Positions 9,543-18,077 of a stretch of 64,000 nucleotides of DNA are shown in pieces. The stretch is from assembly GCF_021379005.1 (NCBI RefSeq), contig NZ_CP075171.1, positions 1 through 64,000 on the forward strand, in the 5' to 3' direction. The first letter of the stretch is position 1. Every line of letters starts with the position of its first letter. A program made the position numbers and the translations under genes. The stretch comes from Leptodesmis sichuanensis A121 (lineage in GTDB: Bacteria; Cyanobacteriota; Cyanobacteriia; Leptolyngbyales; Leptolyngbyaceae). The notes beneath the pieces were generated by a model. It saw only the letters and a program-made list of their open reading frames with translations, did not search any database and was not told the origin of the DNA.

Positions 9543-10969
9543 CAGCAATTCCAAATTCAGATTTTGACAGGAAGAACAACTGAAGAGAGGATAGAGATTC
9601 CTACGCGAGAGCCGAAACATGGAGAGTCTGCCCCTGAGTTTTGCTGTGTTGCTGAGCTATCTACGTCAAGTCGTGGAACAGATTGCTGACCCGCGACAGC
9701 CGAGCAATGGAACGCGCTACAAGCTGAGCGATGGGATTTTGGGGGCGTTTTCGGTGTTCTTCATGCAATGTGAATCGTTTCTAGAGCATCAGCGGCAGAT
9801 GCAAAGTCAGCGGGGCAAAGACAACGCCCAAAGTTTGTTTGGGATTGCCCAGATTCCGAGTTCAGCGCAAATCCGCAATTTGTTGGATGAAGTGGCAGCG
9901 GTGGGATTGTTTGCCGTGTTTTTCCAGGTTTATGCCGCTTTGATGCGAGGGGGATATTTCAAATCCTATCAGCAATGGAATGGAGATTTGTTGGTGGCAT
10001 TGGATGGCACGGAGTACTTCAAGTCGCAGAAGATTCACTGTCAGTACTGTTCGAGTCGAACCCACAAGAATGGCAAGGTCACTTACGTTCATCAGGCGAT
10101 TTTGCCAGCGATTGTCGCGCCTGATCAACCGCAGGTGATTGCGTTAGTCCCAGAGTTTGTCACCCCGCAAGATGGGCATGAGAAGCAAGACTGTGAAGTG
10201 GCAGCCGCCAAACGGTGGATCAGCACTCATGCGGCTCGGTTTGGAACTCAAGGGATAACCCTGCTTGGAGATGACCTCTATAGCCATCAACCCCTGTGCG
10301 AACACTGCTTACAGCATCAACTCAGCTTTATTTTTACGTGTCTGCCACAGTCGCACCCTGCCCTCTACGACTGGCTGGGCTATTTGGATGCCAACGGCGA
10401 AGTCAAAACCTTAGAACAAGCGCAGTGGAACAAACGCACGAAAGAAATTTATCGCTACCGCTATGTCAATCAAATTCCGCTGCGCGACACCCAACCTGCT
10501 TTGCAAGTCAACTGGTGTGAACTCACAGTGGTGCGCGAATCAGACGGCAAAGTCCTCTACACCAATGCCTGGGTGACTGACCACGACCTGACTCCCGCAA
10601 CGGTGCCCCACGTGGTCAGCGCTGGCAGAAGTCGGTGGAAGACTGAGAACGAAAATCATAACGTCCTCAAGACCAAGGGCTATCATCTCGAACATAACTT
10701 TGGCCATGGTCAACACCATCTAGCTGCTACTCTGCTCACCCTCAATCTCTTGGCATTCCTCTTTCATACCGTCTTGCATCTCGTTGACCTCTCCTATCAG
10801 CAGATTCGCCACAAGCGAGGGACGCGCAGGGGCTTTTTCCAAGATATTTTGGCGCTCACCAAATACCTCTGGTTTGAAAGTTGGCAGCATCTCCTCAATT
10901 TCATGCTCTCTGATTCCCCGCCTGCTCAAACTGCTGATTCCTCTTAGCTTTTTGAATTTAGAATTGCTG
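9543..10969 (+). mobile_element. IS element (IS4-clan or ISNCY-like) inside ISKra4 copy 3
   Basis: A 1427-bp element with terminal inverted repeats CAGCAATTCCAAATTCAGA and CAGCAATTCTAAATTCAAA (reverse complement of the right end). It is flanked by the 9-bp direct repeat tcattaatg at 9534-9542 and 10970-10978. The flanking sequence rejoins perfectly with the intact ISKra4 sequence. This is the youngest event in the nested stack and its transposase is intact. Confidence 0.85.
9619..10947 (+). CDS. Intact DDE transposase (IS4-clan/ISNCY-like)
   Basis: A 442-aa transposase filling the inner IS. Candidate catalytic motifs are VALDGTEYF, LLGDDLYSHQP and SRWKTENENHNVLKTKG, in the order D, D, E seen in IS4-clan enzymes. 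Two zinc-binding-like cysteine pairs occur near CQYCSS and CEHC. Leucine-rich helices follow the E motif. No frameshift or stop is visible, so the element may still be active. I cannot assign the ISfinder family with certainty. Confidence 0.8.
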   Translation: MESLPLSFAVLLSYLRQVVEQIADPRQPSNGTRYKLSDGILGAFSVFFMQCESFLEHQRQMQSQRGKDNAQSLFGIAQIPSSAQIRNLLDEVAAVGLFAVFFQVYAALMRGGYFKSYQQWNGDLLVALDGTEYFKSQKIHCQYCSSRTHKNGKVTYVHQAILPAIVAPDQPQVIALVPEFVTPQDGHEKQDCEVAAAKRWISTHAARFGTQGITLLGDDLYSHQPLCEHCLQHQLSFIFTCLPQSHPALYDWLGYLDANGEVKTLEQAQWNKRTKEIYRYRYVNQIPLRDTQPALQVNWCELTVVRESDGKVLYTNAWVTDHDLTPATVPHVVSAGRSRWKTENENHNVLKTKGYHLEHNFGHGQHHLAATLLTLNLLAFLFHTVLHLVDLSYQQIRHKRGTRRGFFQDILALTKYLWFESWQHLLNFMLSDSPPAQTADSS

Positions 10970-11871
10970 TCATTAATGACGGCACCTTTACCGGTATCGA
11001 AGGATTCATGAGCCTGCTGGAGATGTATCTGGTCAAATTGGGGGTTGTGCATGCCCAGCAAGTGTTGCTGCTAGCCGATGGCGCTCCTTGGATTTGGCAC
11101 CGGATTCCCGCCCTTCTGGAACGCTTGGGCCTGCCCAAAGACCGACTGATTGAGTTGATTGACTTTTACCATGCCAGTCAGCATTTGAAGGATTTTGCTG
11201 AGGCGGCTTTTAGCAAAGCTCAAGTGGCACGGAAATGGTTCGAGGCAGCTCGTTCTAGCCTCAAACGGGGTAAGTTGGCGCAACTCCTGACACAGATGCA
11301 GCAGATTCTGGCTCAGAAACACACGCGCCAACAACGCAAGGCAATGACAACCCCATTCAACTACTTTAATGACCAACCCCAGCGCTTTGCCTATGGGCAG
11401 GTACAGGCAATGAATCTACCGATTGGCAGTGGAGCCATTGAGAGTCTAATCCGCCAGGTGGTCAACCTGCGGCTCAAGGGAAATGGCAAGTTTTGGTTGC
11501 CTGAACATGCAGAAATTCTGCTTCAAGGTCGCTGTTATTGGGCGGCAGGACGATGGGACACCTTCTGTGCTGAAATTTTGACTGCCAAACTCGATGCCAA
11601 GCGGCTAGAAATTGTCGAGCCCAATGCGAGTGACTTAGCGGTGGCCTAACCTACCCATTTTTTCCGCTTGGCACCCTATCAAAGAATTGGGGCATTTATT
11701 GAACTACCGTTCCACCCCTGCTGCGGCCAAACCCACCTTGAAGCGAGTGCATCAGTATCTGAGCACCCATCGTCTTCACCTCCAGTACCGACAATTCAAG
11801 AAGTTGGGCTTCCCGATTGGTTCGGGCATGGTCGAAAGTGCTTGCAAGTGGTTGATTACGCAACGATTTAA

Positions 11872-12082
11872 CCCACATTCCGCACTTTCAACTGGCACAT
11901 CAGGGATTAACGACGCAGCCACGGACTCCCAGAAGCCTTGGCCAGAGATTTATCTCAATAAACAGCATCTATTCTCAACTGCGCTCTAATGGTTCATGCG
12001 AACTAATAGCCTCATATTCTTTGCTCAGCAAGGCTTTCAGGGTTAAATGTTTGAGTGTGACACTTAAAGGGCGGAAAGTGGG
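11872..12082. mobile_element. 211-bp MITE-like insertion
   Basis: Ends CCCACATTCCGCACTTTCAA and CCCACTTTCCGCCCTTTAAG (reverse complement) form an inverted repeat around 211 bp without a transposase. The 6-bp repeat atttaa flanks it at 11866-11871 and 12083-12088. Deleting it restores the transposase reading QRF-KGTGMRW. It appears to be a non-autonomous element or an internally deleted IS. Confidence 0.65.
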
Positions 12083-12243
12083 ATTTAAGGGAACGGGCAT
12101 GCGTTGGAGTGAGAATGGATTTAATCATCTGCTGCATCTGCGAGTCGCTTGGGTCAATGGGCGATTTGATTCCTTGTTTGCCGACTTCTCACTGACGCCC
12201 ATTCTTTACTCCCCCAACCGCTAGGTGCGCCCACCCCTGGGTT

Positions 12244-13038
12244 TTGACGTTGGGTCGCACGACTTGGGAGTTGGGGAGTTGGGTGGTCAATATCTTGATG
12301 CTGGGGATGATGTACAACGGGGTGTCTATTCCCTTGCGCTGGTGGATGCTCGACAAGAAAGGGAATTCCAATACGGACGAGCGAATTGACCTGATTGAGG
12401 CGTTTTGCCAGGTCTTTCCCGAAGCTGAAGTTGCCTACTTGACGGCAGATCGTGAGTTCCTGGGGCAAGATTGGTTTGAGTATTTGCTCGACCAAGCACT
12501 GATCGAATTTCGGATTCGATTGCGCGAGAGGGACAAACTCGATGATGGCCGCAAATCTCTCAAAGCCTCAGTCGTCTTCAGTCACTTACAAATTAACCAG
12601 CATCAGGTGTTGCGTCGCCCTCGTCTAATTTGGGGGCATCAGGTCTACGTGGCGGCCATGCGCTTGGAAGATCGCTCATTGTTGATTGTGGTCTCTTCCC
12701 AACCTGCGGGTCGAGCGTTCGCGGATTACGCCAAGCGGTGGTCGATTGAAACCCTATTCGGCATCTTCAAAACCAGAGGTTTTTGTCTCGAATCGACGCA
12801 CCTGAAAGACCCAGAGCGCTTGAGTAAGCTTTTGGCCTTGCTCACCATCGCCTTGTACTGGGCACTCACAACGGGGGAATGGTTGACCAGCCAAACTCCG
12901 ATTGTCATCAAAAAGCATGGTCGTTTGGCGAAAAGTATTTTTCGCACTGGATTTGACCATCTTCGTCGTGTCCTGTTAAATCTCGAACAAAAGGCTGACG
13001 AATTTTTTCAAGTTCTACATTTTTTGTCCTGTACTTAG
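12244..13038 (+). pseudogene. IS4-family transposase, N-terminally truncated
   Basis: A 264-aa frame starting inside the usual family sequence (TTWELGSWVVNILML). Recognisable IS4-type blocks are GVSIPLRWWMLDKKGNSNT, LTADREFLGQDWFEYLL with the second Asp, and YAKRWSIETLFGIFKTRGF with the Y..R...E signature. The N-terminal region including the first catalytic Asp is missing; the upstream sequence is the end of the older ISKra4-like element at 12232. The frame ends normally at 13038. The copy is inactive. Confidence 0.75.
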
Positions 13039-13127
13039 CTGGAACGTATGTGAAGTACAGATAGGTTACAGTCGCATCTGGTAAGAAGCTAGTCTGATGC
13101 AACCTGGTAACGGTGAGTGGCTATACG

Positions 13128-13142
13128 GGCTATACTATAGCC
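13128..13142 (+). promoter_or_regulatory. Perfect palindrome over a -10-like box upstream of hicB
   Basis: GGCTATACTATAGCC is a perfect inverted repeat with 7-bp arms and one central base, and it contains TATACT. It ends 23 bp before the hicB ATG at 13166. HicB antitoxins commonly repress their own promoter, so this is a plausible autoregulatory operator; that role is inference. Confidence 0.45.
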
Positions 13143-13165
13143 ATGAGCCTAATGTATGGGGAAAT

Positions 13166-13372
13166 ATGAAGTTCAATGTAACGCTTGATCGTGATGAAGA
13201 TGGTACATGGATCGCAGAGTGCCCTAGCATTCCGGGTTGTGTCAGTCAAGGTCAGACTAAAGAAGAAGCACTAGAGAATATCAAAGATGCAATAGCCGCC
13301 TGTTTACAAGTTCGTGCAGAGCGTGGCTTGCCACTGACTATAGAAACTCGTCAAGTTGAGGTTGTGGCTTAG
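13166..13372 (+). CDS. hicB: HicB-family antitoxin
   Basis: A 68-aa protein from ATG 13166; the longer frame from 13097 would run through the palindromic promoter and is less likely. It has the HicB partial RNase H-like fold signature: DRDEDGTWIAECPSIPGCVS, then QGQTKEEALENIKDAI. It would bind and block HicA. The toxin start lies two bases after its stop. The order antitoxin then toxin is one of the two known hic arrangements. Confidence 0.9.
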   Translation: MKFNVTLDRDEDGTWIAECPSIPGCVSQGQTKEEALENIKDAIAACLQVRAERGLPLTIETRQVEVVA

Positions 13373-13374
13373 TT

Positions 13375-13599
13375 ATGGCATCCGCTCTTCCTGTTCTCAG
13401 TGGGCGTGAAGTCGTTCGTGTGTTTGAATCATTTGGCTGGGAGGTTGCGCGTCAAAGTGGAAGTCATATCATTCTGGTTAAGGAAGGAGAAATAGCTACA
13501 CTATCTATTCCTGAACATCGTGAAGTAGCAAAGGGAACACTGAGAAGTTTGATTCGTACTGCGGGACTGACAGTCAGCGAGTTTGTTTCCGCAGTTTGA
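13375..13599 (+). CDS. hicA: HicA-family mRNA interferase toxin
   Basis: A 74-aa double-stranded RNA-binding-fold toxin. It shows the HicA pattern: REVVRVFESFGWEVARQSGSH with the catalytic His in GSH, then STIPEH-like LSIPEHREVAKGTLRSLIR. HicA cleaves mRNA. The gene immediately follows hicB, and the third attC-like site begins 14 bp after its stop, repeating the pattern at the other two toxin genes. Confidence 0.9.
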   Translation: MASALPVLSGREVVRVFESFGWEVARQSGSHIILVKEGEIATLSIPEHREVAKGTLRSLIRTAGLTVSEFVSAV

Positions 13600-13612
13600 T
13601 GGATAAGTTGCC

Positions 13613-13699
13613 ACCTAACAACCGTGTTGCAGCGGACTATTTAGAGAGCTTGGTTGTGATGCAACAGTCAGTTGTTGCCGCTGAACACGACCGTTCTAC
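13613..13699 (+). other. attC-like site 3
   Basis: An 87-bp fold. The left box ACCTAAC is identical to site 1. The stem CGTGTTGCAGCGGAC pairs with GCCGCTGAACACG apart from two unpaired bases, G and A. The right box GTTCTAC keeps only the GTT. Overall length, box spacing and extrahelical bases match site 1, while most of the stem sequence differs. Conserved structure with divergent sequence is what attC sites show and simple repeats do not. Confidence 0.6.
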
Positions 13700-13856
13700 T
13701 GCTTTGTGCAAGGGTTTTGGCAACCTTTGAGCCAAACTTGTTGGACAGCAAGTATCGAATCAGAACCAGGAAAATGAGAGTGTGGAATAGCTTTGTCATA
13801 ATTGGTGAATGCCAGATTGTAAAATAGAGGTGGCAAACCATTATTCTTGAGAAATC

Positions 13857-14939
13857 GTATCCGTACACGGGGTAAAGCAGAGAGTGCAAGTCATAGGAGA
13901 GTAAGTCTGCTAGGCTAAAACACAGGGAATCCCCCTATGCCACTTTAAGCGAAACTTCAGTAGAAGACTGGGCCAACACACCGGAAAGTGTCAAGCAGTT
14001 GGTGCAGCGCTTATTGGAGCGCATTGAGCCATTGGAGGCAGGGCAGCAAGCGTTACAAGAGCAAATCAAGCGGAATTCCAAAAACTCCTCGCAACCCCCT
14101 TCGCAAGATCCCCCGAAAGGATTCAACGTCACCCCCAAGAAGAAAAGTGGCAAAAGGCGAGGTGGACAACCGGGGCATCAGGGACATTCACAGGAACTTT
14201 ACCCCCGGAACAATGTACGCGCATCAAGAACCACTACCCTGAGGTGTGTTGCGAATGATGGCGAGATTGTAGATAGTTGTCGCTATGGGGAGAGACAGCG
14301 GCCGCTACAGTGCTTACAACTGGCTGAGCTTGCAATGGCGACAATTATGTTAGGCGCATTTGAAACGGGATTTCACCCAAATTGCTGAACGGGGTGGGGT
14401 GAGTCAGACATTAGGCGAGCAACTTCTGCAACAGCAAGAGCAATTGTTTGAGCTATGGTATCAGGTACGAGATGGAACCTGAGCACGCCCACAGTGGATA
14501 GAAGCCGTGGCACCGATTCGACAACGGGTGAAAGACCTGTTGGAAGAAGGGGCGGCTTACCCGATTGGAACCAAAGAAAAGCCCCCCCTGGCAAAGACGG
14601 TGCGACCTTGTCAGCAGTTGCTCAAAGTCGAACCGGCCCTCTGGTTATTTGTCACAACCGCTGGGGTAGAGCCAACCAATAATGCCGCAGAACAGGCAAT
14701 TCGTCCTGTGGTGTTGTGGCGACGCTGTAGCTATGGTTCCCAAAGTGAGGCAGGCAGTTTGTTTGTCGGACGCATGATGACCGTCGTAGCAACGCTGCGC
14801 TGGCAAAATCGCCATGTCCTCGATTATCTCGCCGATGCTTGGCGTGCCAAGCGTCAAGGCTTGCCTGCGCCTTCTTTACTGCCGCTTCCCGAACTGCCTC
14901 AATCCTCCTGACTGTCTCTCTAACCCTGTGTACGGATAC
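13857..14939 (+). mobile_element. IS66-family element, internally deleted
   Basis: Terminal inverted repeats GTATCCGTACACGGGGTAAA (13857) and GTATCCGTACACAGGGTTAG (reverse complement of the right end at 14939) enclose 1083 bp, well below a full IS66-type element. It holds only parts of the large transposase. The 8 bases on either side (gagaaatc and gagtgatg) do not match, so no clean target duplication remains. Confidence 0.75.
13960..14911 (+). pseudogene. IS66-family transposase (TnpC), fragments
   Basis: The N-terminal part, from about 13960 to 14260, reads RNSKNSSQPPSQDPPKGF and RRGGQPGHQGHSQELYP, the classic TnpC start. A frameshifted middle contains RDFTQIAERGG. The C-terminal part 14507-14911 has GVEPTNNAAEQAIRP, then SYGSQSEAGSLFVGRMMTVV, the conserved end with the catalytic Glu. 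The zinc-finger region and most of the catalytic core are missing. A dead copy. Confidence 0.75.
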
Positions 14940-15055
14940 GAGTGATGAGACGATCGCGTAACGCCCACTTCTCACAGTCCAGCAGTAGGGAGATGAGCGC
15001 GGATGGTCGGGGAAGAGCGATCGCAGGCCGCAAGGGGCTGATGCGATCGCCCTGG

Positions 15056-16114
15056 TTAAGCGGACGCAACGGGTTGTTGACGGAATCCCTTCGCCCCTCC
15101 TGTGGTAAACCAGTATTCCCAGCGACCCCCAGCAGCGTTTGACCAGGTTTTGAGGTCAAATTGTCCACTCCCGTCTTGTGTGCCGGAGATGCGATAGACC
15201 TTAACGGCCTTTCCCTGATGATTCCAGATCAACGGTAATCCCGGTTGAATTTGTTCTGGTACTGCACCTTGAGTTTGCAGAAAATAGGCATCCTGTCCTT
15301 TTTGGGTGCCATTGCCGAATACCCTGGCGATTCCCTGTTCATCGATCGCCACAAAAGCCCCTTCTTCTAAGCCAATGCCATAGACCGGAAGTTGATTGTT
15401 ATTGTCATGCACCACTCTGGCCAGCAATCCGAAAATTCGCCCATAGCGGGTTTCGGGATGATCCTCATCCAGTCGATCCAGGTGGGTGTCAGTCATCACT
15501 CGCTTGAGAAAAGGAACCTGGATAAAATCACTGCGGTAAATATCTTTGGTATTGGGATGAAACGGATCGTTCAAAATTTCCGAACTTAACACTCCGTCCC
15601 GCGATGGGGCGTAATAGTAGTCGCCTAAAATAGCCATCCCGGCACTGGTTCCCGCGATCGGGACTCGTTTTTGATTAATCAAGTAATTGATCGTGGCTTC
15701 AATTTCAGTGCCTTCCCAGTAATTTTCATAGGCATCCTGATTCCCCCCCGCAATAAAGAGAAAATCAGCATGACGCAGATGACGAATCACGTCTGGATTA
15801 TTGGCGGCCTCTCGGCTGTCGATCGACAGTTCCGCCGCTGAATTAACAAAATCCCGATAGTTGTCACAAATCCAGGCTGCCTGCCCACCAGTGCCGCCCG
15901 ATCGCAGGACTAAATAATTTCCCCCCTGCGCCCGCTTGAGAAACCACCGGGTTGCTGCATCTTCTCCTGACTCCCCGCCTTCTGCTCCCCCAATCAGCAA
16001 AATTCCAGACGTTGGTTTAATATGAGTCTCCCGGTCAGTGCCACATTCCGGTTTATAGTCAAAAGAACTTTGATAATCCCTACGTGCGATCGATGTGTTA
16101 GTCATATAACTCAC
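15056..16114 (-). CDS. Cyanophycinase-like S51-family serine peptidase
   Basis: A 352-aa protein with peptidase family S51 features. LLIGGAEGG comes early, a nucleophile elbow GTSAGM carries Ser157, then DTHLDRLDE, and LEEGAFVAI with ARVFGNG later. Cyanophycinase cleaves the storage polymer cyanophycin into Asp-Arg dipeptides. This protein carries an extra N-terminal 35 residues without a signal peptide and a C-terminal extension after the core (QIQPGLPLIWN to the end). It could be an S51 paralogue rather than the housekeeping enzyme. It is monocistronic, divergent from the subtilase gene. Confidence 0.75.
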   Translation of the reverse strand: MSYMTNTSIARRDYQSSFDYKPECGTDRETHIKPTSGILLIGGAEGGESGEDAATRWFLKRAQGGNYLVLRSGGTGGQAAWICDNYRDFVNSAAELSIDSREAANNPDVIRHLRHADFLFIAGGNQDAYENYWEGTEIEATINYLINQKRVPIAGTSAGMAILGDYYYAPSRDGVLSSEILNDPFHPNTKDIYRSDFIQVPFLKRVMTDTHLDRLDEDHPETRYGRIFGLLARVVHDNNNQLPVYGIGLEEGAFVAIDEQGIARVFGNGTQKGQDAYFLQTQGAVPEQIQPGLPLIWNHQGKAVKVYRISGTQDGSGQFDLKTWSNAAGGRWEYWFTTGGAKGFRQQPVASA

Positions 16115-16507
16115 CTCTCATATTCGGTTAAATTGGCAGCCAGCTTTCAGCAATCTATCCAACAAGCTGCGAAGCTAACCCCCTTGTGGATAGACCCTAC
16201 CCATTAAACTCTGATCATTTCTACTATTCAATTATAAGTAGCGCATGGAACAACTTTATATTTAGAAAGATTTCTCCATTTATATTTAGATTTATACATC
16301 GAAATAGCGTGTACAGCATTGCATAGTGAATGCTTCATCTAATTCTTGCCCTTTAGAAAGTGATTTGTTACAAAATCGCAATCATCCTATACGCGGATCA
16401 TCGTATTGTCCACGACGTTAATTTTCAGGAGAATAGAGTAAATGTCGTAATTAAGAGAATACGGCACCCGCCAGACCGTTTCCAACTCCTTTCTTCGGGG
16501 AGAAGTT
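16115..16507. other. Intergenic region, no gene seen
   Basis: A 393-bp AT-rich divergent spacer between the cyanophycinase-like gene and the interrupted subtilase gene. It presumably carries both promoters. A GGGGAGAAG ribosome-binding sequence lies just before the ATG at 16508. I see no RNA gene or repeat in it. Confidence 0.5.
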
Positions 16508-18077
16508 ATGACTTCATCAATAAATCAAGAACTACCGCCCAAAATCTATTCTGAGGCCGTCGTACGACCAATTAATGGAAGTTCACTATTAAGCTTTACA
16601 GAACCCATCACGAGTGAAAACGTTAATCAATTCTATGTCAATCCTCAACGGATGAGTTTAGTAGCAAAGCAATTACAGGCTCAAGGATTTGAAGTCCTGG
16701 ATCAAGGGCGGATCTCAATCACTATTCGTGGATCTCCAGAGTTGTATGAGCAGGTCTTCAAAGCTAGGCTAACAACTGAGCAGCGTCCTGTGATTAAGGC
16801 ATTCGGTTGCCAAACGACAGGTACATTTATTAGTGCTGTTGATACCGATCGCTTTGGATTTGTGGATCCGTCCCAGAGCCTTTTTGCTGATGTTCTAGAC
16901 GGAGTTGCGATCAATGAACCGATTTATTATTTTGATGCCAATACTCCTACAACAGATCCACCATGCCCGTCCTACTGGCACTTGACTGTGCCGGAGGGCG
17001 TTGCTCGTGGTCTTAACGCTGACCAGGCACATCAAACAGGGTTTACTGGACATGGCATCAAGGTGGCAATGGTGGACACAGGCTGGTATAACCATCCCTT
17101 TTTCGAGAAACAGGGATATCACGCTAAGGTTGTACTTGGTCCTGGGGTAGACGATTTTGAGGACAATGAGGGGCATGGTACTGGTGAATCAGCCAACTTG
17201 TTTGCCGTAGCTCCGGGTATAGAATTCACAATGGTCAAGGCTGACGTACAAATTAGGGAGCGTTCAGGCAATGTGAATTCAATCGCAGCCCTCAAAAAAG
17301 CAATTTCACTAAAACCCGATATTATTTCATGTAGTTGGGGCACAAACTGTACTGAAAAACCCCTCTCTGCCTATGAGCAAATATTAGGGGCTACCGTTGC
17401 TGATGCCATCCATCAAGGAATTATTGTGATCTTTGCCGCAGGCAATGGGCATTGTGGTTTTCCAGCGCAGCACCCGGAAGTAATTGCGGCAGGGGGCGTT
17501 TACATGGATCGTGATGGTTTGCTGGAAGCGAGTGATTATGCCAGTGGGTTTGTCAGTCCAATTTATCCACAGCGATTTGTGCCGGATGTGTGTGGCTTGG
17601 TGGGTAAACCTCCCCGAGCAGCTTACATTATGTTGCCAGTTCCCCCAGGAAGCTTGTCAGATCAAGAACTGGGGCAAGCAGGGGTCAACTATCCAGATGG
17701 GGACGAAACAGCGTCCGACGATGGCTGGGCAGCCTTCAGTGGCACCTCTGCGGCGGCTCCTCAATTGGCTGGGGTTTGTGCGTTGATGAAACAGGCCAAT
17801 CCAGACTTATCTCCCTCTCAAGCCAAAGAGATTCTCCAACAGACAGCTCGTGATGTGTGTCGAGGGTGTTGTAATCGGTATACGGGGAGCAAAGGGGCGG
17901 GAGTGGGGTTTGACTTAGCCACGGGCTATGGCCTAGTCGATGCGTATCAAGTCGTGATGAAAGCACAGTCCGAGGCCAAGATTCAAGGCCAGTGTAGAAA
18001 ACAACCAGAAGTACAGCTTTTTCAATGGTCTAGAACGATACCCAGGGAGGAAGTTATGGATGCCACACTACGAACAA
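16508..18077 (+). pseudogene. Subtilisin-like S8 serine protease, 5' part of an IS-interrupted gene
   Basis: Residues 1-523 survive before the insertion; the apparent stop at 18094 lies in IS sequence. The catalytic triad is D190 in VAMVDTGWYN, H223 in GHGTGESAN and S414 in GTSAAAPQLAG, with the oxyanion Asn in FAAGNGH. The first 160 residues resemble a propeptide-like domain (MSLVAKQLQAQGFEVLDQG). There is no signal peptide, so the enzyme is probably cytoplasmic. Removing the IS1-like element and one 7-bp duplication rejoins it in frame to 19242-19732, giving about 686 aa. The truncated protein might still fold since the protease domain is complete. Confidence 0.8.

Larger units (their letters stand above)
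8690..11649 (+). pseudogene. ISKra4-family transposase, copy 3, split by an IS
   Basis: The gene is broken at 9542 by an inserted IS and resumes at 10979. Joining 8690-9542 to 10979-11649 gives 1524 bp, an uninterrupted frame of 507 residues. The gene was therefore intact before the insertion. The rejoined protein has a helical N-terminus, VDGGRTR, LLLADGAPW, IDFYHASQHL and IGSGAIES, which fit a DDE transposase of the ISKra4 group. Confidence 0.85.
8586..11676 (+). mobile_element. ISKra4-type element, copy 3, full ends, interrupted by another IS
   Basis: The left end GGGTGCGATGCG is at 8586 and the right end TTGGCACCC finishes at 11676. The 9-bp direct repeat tatcaaaga flanks it at 8577-8585 and 11677-11685. 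After removing the inner IS (9543-10969) and one 9-bp duplication, the element is 1655 bp. The termini form an imperfect inverted repeat (GGGTGCGATGCGAAAAAGAT against GGGTGCCAAGCGGAAAAAAT). This is the reference copy for the two copies at 18-4119. Confidence 0.9.
8012..12224 (+). pseudogene. ISKra4-like transposase fragments of the older element
   Basis: The first fragment (8012 to about 8460) has CGTCGHCLQSKGF, a GWVEWKRRVGRCP block and the LAVFLPFELAVQLLEQL block. It then shifts frame into LWQAAQAYGTT...RHGYVLGIIKE, as if the central DDE-bearing segment had been deleted. After the ISKra4 copy 3 insertion it resumes in frame at 11677 (KELGHLLNYRSTP) and reaches IGSGMVESACKWLITQRF. A small insertion follows, and the tail KGTGMRWSENGFNHLLHLR ends at 12224. 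Rejoined, this is a C-terminally complete but catalytically gutted transposase. Confidence 0.65.
7904..12232 (+). mobile_element. Older ISKra4-like element, internally deleted and invaded twice
   Basis: Outer inverted repeats GGGCGCATCTAGGGGTTGGG at 7904 and the matching reverse complement ending at 12232 (GGGCGCACCTAGCGGTTGGG) define the element. It contains ISKra4 copy 3 (8586-11676) and a 211-bp MITE-like insertion (11872-12082). Without these it is only about 1 kb, too short for a full transposase. No matching target duplication is seen (ccggagtg on the left, acccctgg on the right). The flanks belong to two different IS remnants, so rearrangement has occurred. Confidence 0.65.

Noticed and set aside
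13700-13856. A 73-aa minus-strand frame after the third attC-like site
   Set aside because: It overlaps the attC-like fold, has no ribosome-binding site and no family features; it may be an IS remnant but I cannot support that.
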